Both the position numbers and the translations under genes were made by a program. From Dryomyza anilis (lineage: Eukaryota > Arthropoda > Insecta > Diptera > Dryomyzidae), in contig OX638135.1 in the NCBI GenBank assembly GCA_951804985.1, forward strand, positions 70,957,695 through 71,021,694: a stretch of DNA of 64,000 nucleotides. The letters are read 5' to 3'. A model generated the notes under the pieces. The model worked only from the letters and a program-made list of their open reading frames with translations. It ran no database searches and was not told where the DNA came from. Positions 57,933 through 64,000 of this stretch are shown one piece after another. The first letter of the stretch is position 1. The number at the start of each line of letters is the position of its first letter.

Positions 57933-59684
57933 ACAGATTTCGTCACGAGTTCTACATATTTTCGTTAGTTTGGCAGTAATCGTAACGAAATTTAAATGGA
58001 AAAATGTAGAGAAATACTTGTCCTATGACCCCGTTTTCATATATATCGATTCTGATTTTTTCTATGTTTTAATAGAATTTTGTTGAATTTTAATACAGAT
58101 GCATACATAGATTTACATTCTTAGCCAAGAGCCGATTCAATTCTATGTATCGGTACATATTCGTTACATGTTAATCTAGAGAGCCAGACTAAGCTTTGAA
58201 ATGTGTGTGAGTCAGGGCTGGAAAAATCCGGTTGTTTTTAAAAAAAAATCCACTCCATCGGATTTTTTTGTTGGCTAATGGCTATGTTGGCTAATATATA
58301 AATCAACTCATTTTAAACTTCTCCAGAGATTTCATTCAGCAGTAGTCCAAATAAGTGTTTTCGATTTGGTGGTTTATTTCCAATTCTTAAATTTTCAAAA
58401 AATATATCGTACTCTGAAACCTTTAATATATTTCCTAAGATATAATTTGAAAAATGTACAACAATTCAAAAAAAGTCAAAAAATGCAGTTTTTATAAGTG
58501 GATTAAATCCAAAAAAAATCCGGATGGAGATAAAAACACAGCCCTGGTGGGGTAGAGAAATAAAAAATAATTATAGTTGTTTTAAAAAAAAATGTGCCAA
58601 TTTCTGTAATTTATATTTTTAATAATGTTTAAAAAGTTGTTTTTTAATACCCTTTAAATCATTTAAGTAGATGAAATAATGGTATTTTTTCCCAATAAAA
58701 CTCAAACTATTTTGAAAGTAAATAGATATTTTTTATGAATTTTAGTCCAAAATATAAAATTATATTTGTTTGTCAAAATTGAAAATTCTTATACTACATA
58801 TAGATTAATAATTCTAAAAAATAGATATTTTATCATTAAATTTGTTTTCTTGTCTGTCTGTTCGCTACATATTTTATAATTGATTTTAAACTAACTTCCT
58901 GATGAGCTAGAGACTTAAAATTCTAAATATAACCTAGAACTGGATGACAATGCAATAAGTATGTTTTATAGTTTGCCTGTTCTTCGTGGTTCTGTGGCCA
59001 TGGTTCCATATTAAAGACACCTTGAAAAATGTATGATTTTAATTTTATTGACATTCGGTCGTTCGAATTATGTCACATGAAAATCTAACTGACACAAAAA
59101 ATAAGAAAAACAAAAATTTAAATCAAAATATTTTTTAATATACAACTTTTTTAAGGTGTAAGGATAATGACCACGGGCCAGATGTTCACGTTTAGAAGTT
59201 ACAACTTAATTTTTCTGAAAGCTTGTTCTACTAGCTTTAAAACGAGCCATCAATTACTAGCATTTCTAGTTCAAGAGATATTTAAATATGAACAACCATA
59301 CAAAAGAGATTTTTGGCCCTTCTTTCCAACTTTGAGCCACTGTATCTCTGGAAGTAGTGGTCGGAAAAAATAAAGAAAAAATGGGTAGTGCATGTCACGA
59401 TACCCTTTATCAGTTGCCGAAAAGGGTAAAATCTCAAATTTGACTTTTTTTGGTCGATTTGGTGTGGAATGGCTCATATACGAATCGCACAATTTGAGCG
59501 AAATTTATATAATAGACGCGTTCATAATTGTTATGAATTGCGTTCATTGAGGTATTCATATTAATTTTTAATTTTTTGAGGCAAAGCAGCGCAAACTCCA
59601 CGTCACGTGCAATTCAGCCGAGCATAAAGGCGATACTGAAAAATAAAAAAAACAGTCCACCAAAGGAGAATGGAAAATACAACT
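57933..59684 (+). repeat. 1.75 kb segmental duplication, copy 2
   Basis: Offset of 2960 bases from copy 1 at its start. It ends at the same AATACAACT, after which the flanks differ. Confidence 0.9.
58213..58546 (+). mobile_element. 334-bp hAT-type MITE, copy 2
   Basis: Same ends and length as the element at 55243-55576, duplicated with its flanks. Confidence 0.65.
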
Positions 59685-60184
59685 CAAAGTAGGTAGGTAT
59701 TTGAGTATGTGTGTATGGTTGTATGTGTGACCTGCAACTTTTGACCATGCTATAAATAGATATTTTTATTTTACAATCAATGCGCGTCATGCCGAAAAAA
59801 AAAACATTGAGCTTTTATATATATTGATTAATTTCCATACAAATTAAATTATAAAATTTTGAAATAAGTCACTGCATCTATTTTTTTTATATGTTATAAA
59901 AATTATATACTTAAATTAATGACACTTATTTGGCAAAATAGAAACTCTTTCAACAATTATTGAACCATCATACTACAGTCATGAAGAAAGATCATAATAT
60001 TAATATACGATTTTTTTCATAAAAAAAGTAATATTTAGTCTGCAGAATTCCATAAACCATAAATATACCGAATAACATGATATATTTTGTTCTTTCTATA
60101 ATATAATTTTATTTTAAAAATTAAATTAATTAATTAATCTTAATTTTATAAAATTGAAATTTTAATAATATATAAATATAAATA
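59685..60184. other. AT-rich stretch, nothing recognised
   Basis: It starts with a TGTGTGTATGG-type simple stretch. No gene seen. Confidence 0.4.
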
Positions 60185-60226
60185 TCCACGTTTTCATTTT
60201 AATAAGAATTAAAATGAAAACGTGGA
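60185..60226. repeat. Perfect 19-bp hairpin
   Basis: The arms TCCACGTTTTCATTTTAAT and its exact inverse are separated by AAGA. The right arm and following GACCGTAAAACAATATTGTC match, inverted, 42278-42320. Confidence 0.9.
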
Positions 60227-60488
60227 CCGTAAAACAATATTGTCTATTGGTATTTTCCGATTAAAATAATAATTTATCCTATTGACAATTTTTAATAGTG
60301 AAATACTATTATTTTTAGAGTATTTTTTTCTGGGTGTATAATTGGAAGGGAAGAGGCAGAAATAATCAGGCATGTGCAGCAGTTTTCAGCCAAGAATTTC
60401 AGGCTGAAAAGACCATACATTTTATGCTGTGGAGTGTTAAAAACTGATTTTATTTAAAAAACGGCTAATTTTTTTATAGTAACTTTTA

Positions 60489-61361
60489 CTAAAAACAATT
60501 CATTTTATCAAAAAAAAACAAATGTTTTGTACAATGCAAACATAACATAAACAAACATAACGTATAAACATAAAAAAAAATACTTATTAGTAAATAAAAA
60601 TCTATCAGTCTAAATTCTGTATTATCGGAGTCATCACATTTGTCATATGTTTTTGCAGTATCGTACATTGCAATTATTTCACTGGTAATTTCAAAATCAT
60701 TGCAACAGGTATTAAACCTTTTAAGACTACTCCTTATAGTTAATATGGCATTTAGCATTCTTATTTTAATTTGGTTCCTTTGTTTCGTTTTTATTAAATT
60801 CATAGTACTGAAAATCCTTTCTACCTCTGCATTACTTAGAGGTAATACCAAAAAAGAAAAAACTAGTTATGTAAGTTCATTGAAAGGATTTTCTTCTATT
60901 GCATTTTTATATTCCTTCACTTCTATCCAAAAGTCTACAGTAGAATTTATATTCACCCATTTATATGAAGTCAATTTTCGCCACTGAATTTCATTAAATG
61001 TTATTTGTTGAGAAGTGTAATTGAATTTTTCAATTTCCAGATGCGAGAATGCATCTGGCTTTACTACATTTAATGCGTTTTGAACAGAAAAAAAATCGAT
61101 TTTAGTTAATCTTGTTATATTGATAGGTAAACGTTAACGCAATTGCTCAACAAGTCTAATTATAAACGTCCGACAAGTGTCGCGTATATTTGTCGCTGTG
61201 TCAATACCAAAAGTACTTTTTACTTTTAATTTTATATATTGTTCAAAAGTATATGAAAAATATGGAACTTCTAAAATAAATGAAGGCTCTAATGGAGTAG
61301 TTAGAGGATCAAATTTATCACAACGAAATACGATTTGATAACATAAGTAAGCAAGCAACAT
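60489..61361 (-). pseudogene. hAT transposase C-terminal region with dimerisation motif
   Basis: The minus strand reads from 61361 to 60489 through several in-frame stops and frame changes. Landmarks are ITFNEIQWRKLTSYKWVN and VDFWIEVKEYKNAIEENPF, then VLPLSNAEVERIFSTMNLIK with KTKQRNQIKIRMLNAILTIR. The last two form the hAT C-terminal dimerisation block, the best-conserved part of the family. Beyond about 60610 the frame is AT-rich and probably non-coding. The BED finger and first catalytic half are not seen here. Confidence 0.8.
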
Positions 61362-61469
61362 ATTTAAATCTCTAAAGACTCACAGGGTGATCTTTATGAT
61401 GAATTTCAAAACAATATAGAAAATAGAAAAAAAAAATAATAATTTCTCAGATAGAATAGTCGGTAATGT

Positions 61470-61599
61470 CAGCTCGGGCTTAATCCGGCTAAAAAATTAC
61501 AAAAACGGCTAAAAAACGGCTAAACATTTTTCCATTCTTTTTCCGGCTAAATAAAAAACCGGCTATTTAGCCGGAAATCGGCTAAACTGGCAACACTGA
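61470..61599 (-). mobile_element. Terminal region of the hAT element
   Basis: Read leftward the end begins CAGTGTTGCCAGTTTAGCCG, a hAT-like terminal repeat, followed by repeated AGCCGG/CGGCTAA motifs. AAAAAACGGCTAATTTTT near 60455 may be the other subterminal end, but the second CAGTGTTGCC is missing, so the element is truncated on the left. Confidence 0.6.
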
Positions 61600-62260
61600 T
61601 CCTTGGTTGTCGCATGGTGATTCTCACTACAACCCCTGTTAATTCACTTTACTCTAAATGCGCCATACCAACCTTCACATCGATCCCCATATTAATTCAA
61701 ATGACTTAGTCCATTTTCATTTCGATTAATTCATAAATTTATCTTTTTTATTGGCCAAGCCTTATTGGCTCGTATTTAAACATATAATCTATCTAACAAC
61801 TTCTCAATTATTCAGAAAAATAAACTAATTATTACTGAAATATGGTTTTTTAATCGACTGATCGGTACGCCTATCATTAGTTGGTTGCCTCAAGCAACAT
61901 GCTATCCAAATCACAATGTGACAATCATCAATTATAATTTTATTTATTCGGAGACTTACATTCAGTTATCCTAGGAAGGATGTAAACAAAGGATGTCAAT
62001 AAAAGATCCTGTAATGATTTCTGCATTCCGACATTGAGCGCTCAAGTTCGATGATGCTGGCTTTTGATGTTTGATGAAAATGGTAACTATGATTGAAGAA
62101 TGATGTGTTTATAGCTGTGGGCGAGTACAAATAAACAATTAGTATTTTGCAGTAGCCTTATTTAAATAATATATATCTAAAACAAAAAAAATTATCAGAA
62201 TAAATATTTGAATTATAATGAAATGCCTATTGGCAGTAAAAAAAATAAAATACTATATTA
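61600..62260. other. No gene recognised
   Basis: AT-rich, no repeats with clear partners, no supported ORF. Confidence 0.4.
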
Positions 62261-62589
62261 TTGCAAATATTAAAGAAATTGTTATTTAAAATGTATTCAG
62301 CTGCGTATTCCATGTTCTGTACATGCCGACTCAAGTACCATCTCATTGTTATGTATTTGGTTCCAGTTTTCTTCAAAAATCCACTGCAAAAAATGTGCTG
62401 CGCGCACGAAGGTTGTGATGAACAATTAAGCTATTACAATTCCAATGCTGTGTGTGCTCGTAGCGATCTCACGAGATGCGTTGTGGTGCGCAATATAGCA
62501 ATGGCGATTGCGATGCAGTTTCCTTCCTCGTGGGCACTCGTAGTGCGTGCTCGTTGCAGTGCGCTAGGTGGATGTTGTGAATTAGTGAA

Positions 62590-63040
62590 TGCTTAGGAGC
62601 CTCTCGTCCCAGCACTGGTTGACACTGGTTCTGTTGAAGATTAGTCTAGCGTGCGTTGTGCAGAACGTAAAAATTATAGGGTGCGAGCTGGAGGATTCTT
62701 GCAATGTTGCGAAGTAACGTCACCGTTGTGGTGGCCCTGTTGTGAGTGTTCGGAAACCTCTCAGGCAATGTGGCTAGTGCGAGCAAATTGGTGATAAGCA
62801 AACTGGCTATGTTGTGAAAGATGCGCGCGCTGGTTGACACTGGCAATTTTGCTGGTTTACTCTAGCGCGCGTTGTGCCGAACGTAAAAGTAAATGTTCTG
62901 AGGTACGAACAGTATGCAGGTTGATTTTTAAAATAGCTAGTAACGTGACCGTTGTGGAATGCTGTTGTGAATTATCCGCGCGTTGGTTGACACTGGCTAC
63001 TTTTGCTGGTTTACTCCGGCGCACGGTGTAGTAGCTACAC
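62590..63040 (+). repeat. Degenerate tandem modules, GC-richer
   Basis: The series GGTTGACACTGG, TTTTGCTGGTTTACTC and GCGCGCGTTGTGC.GAACGTAAA occurs about three times (near 62617, 62830 and 62983). GTGACCGTTGTGG modules lie between. Short ORFs on both strands arise from it and are not convincing. Confidence 0.6.
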
Positions 63041-63640
63041 TAAATTTGCTTATGTAAACCCATATACTGCAATGTGGTTGTTTTAGCCCGAACGAGTGTT
63101 GTGCAAAACGTGAACAATGTTAGGGAGCGAACCATGTGCTGGTGAATTGTTGTAGCGTTTCCGATATCTTCTGTAGATAACTCAAGAAGCCACGTGGTAC
63201 TCCAAAGAACAGCGATTGAAACGAAAAAATGTGACGTGTTTCAGACTGACTTCCTTTCTGCTGAATGAAAACGTGCTTTCGTGTTTTCTTCAAAATGGCA
63301 GACCTTCTGTCGTCAGAAATTAAAAATGGTGTCGCACGGTGAACAAAATAATGAAATTTTTTTTATTTTTAAATTCTCAAATTTTTTTTTACGGTTACAT
63401 ACATAAAAATCCCACTAAGAATAATCTATAACCATTTTTCTTATAACATTAACAGATTAAGAGAAATGAGCCTTCAAAGTTAGGAAAAAATTACATTCCA
63501 TACAAAAATATATGGAAATACATATTGGAGCATAACTAAAATATCTTTGCATATCCTCTGAAATCCTTAAAATTGTATTTAGGCTTTTACAAAATACACA
63601 TTCTGAAAAAAAAGTAGCTTCCGGTTTACAAGAAAATTGT
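63041..63640. other. No gene recognised
   Basis: A short frame from the ATG at about 63295 (MADLLSSEIKNGVAR) ends after 15 codons. Nothing else supported. Confidence 0.3.
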
Positions 63641-63659
63641 TGTGAAATACTACCAAGCG

Positions 63660-64000
63660 TTTAGTGTAATCACACGCGCTAACTTTTTTCTAATCACAAT
63701 TAATGTGGTGAAAAATAAAAAAAAAATCATAGCGATGTCTTTCCCGGATTAAGAGAAATTACGTGTCAAAAATAACCTTTTTAACTAATTTCATACATTT
63801 GTGCATTTTTGGTAAATTTATTCCAAGGACTGTAAGCTATATTCTCTTGTCGCATTATCTTTTCTCTAATCACAATCAATGTGGTAAAAAATAAAAAATA
63901 TATCATTCCGATATCGAAACCGGATTAGGAGAATTTGCATGGCAAAAATTACCATTTTTTATACATTTGTTCCTCTTTTTGTAAATTTATACCAAGGACT
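63660..64000 (+). repeat. Diverged tandem repeat, two ~180-bp units, cut by the window edge
   Basis: TCTAATCACAATTAATGTGG, then CCGGATTAAGAGAA, then TAAATTTATTCCAAGGACT occurs at about 63689-63830 and again, with substitutions, at about 63872-64000. Confidence 0.7.

Noticed and set aside
60640..60987. 115-codon plus-strand ORF
   Set aside because: Antisense of the hAT dimerisation region.

Overview
The window looks like AT-rich, gene-poor nuclear DNA of an animal, most likely an insect and probably a higher (calyptrate) fly. The insect reading rests on the transposon set (a rosa-type DD41D mariner, a Tc1 relic, hAT relics and MITEs, Jockey/CR1-type and other non-LTR retrotransposons) and on interspersed repeats of a style I associate with calyptrate genomes (around 28.0-28.6 kb). 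This is recognition from memory, not a search. I see no intact conventional host gene, no tRNA or rRNA, and no CRISPR.

Bases 1 to about 9.2 kb hold a decayed Polinton/Maverick (adintovirus-like) element. In order: a retroviral-type integrase running off the left edge (minus), a small Cys-rich ORF, an A32/FtsK-like packaging ATPase with a frameshift in its Walker A motif, a short core-protein-X-like ORF with a stop, an unknown ORF with two stops, an internally shortened penton-like protein, a major capsid protein with several breaks, an adenain-type cysteine protease lacking its catalytic His, and a minus-strand OB-fold-like relic. A ~2.9 kb AT-rich insertion lies at the capsid start codon. 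A minus-strand 142-codon ORF of unknown function next to it is intact.

From 7.8 to about 20.5 kb one ~6.3 kb block occurs twice in tandem, almost base-identical. Each block contains a nested tandem pair of a 2785-bp repeat, which carries a hAT BED-finger remnant, a GATCTTTT-type array and a ~101-bp satellite with GGACATGTCC palindromes. The junction cuts the protease gene. It is either a very young duplication or an assembly artefact.

From 21 to 32 kb: a deleted DD41D mariner with both terminal repeats, a DDE-type transposase relic, a putative MITE, a gag-like zinc-knuckle ORF1 remnant, and a reverse-transcriptase relic split by a putative solo LTR. From 32 to 54 kb, four copies of one composite repeat (foldback part plus tandem-module body), two of them in opposite orientation around a Tc1 relic, give palindromic large-scale structure. 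One copy sits inside a CR1/Jockey-like element (PHD-finger ORF1, endonuclease, reverse-transcriptase tail) and replaces its central reverse-transcriptase region. From 54 to 64 kb, a 1.75 kb segment is duplicated around a ~165-bp satellite, followed by a hAT transposase C-terminal relic with a terminal repeat and by diverged tandem repeats.

Nothing here reads as a working multi-gene system. The parts most worth following are the Polinton remnant, its conserved 142-residue neighbour, the operator-like palindrome beside a TATA box, and the nested near-identical duplication.
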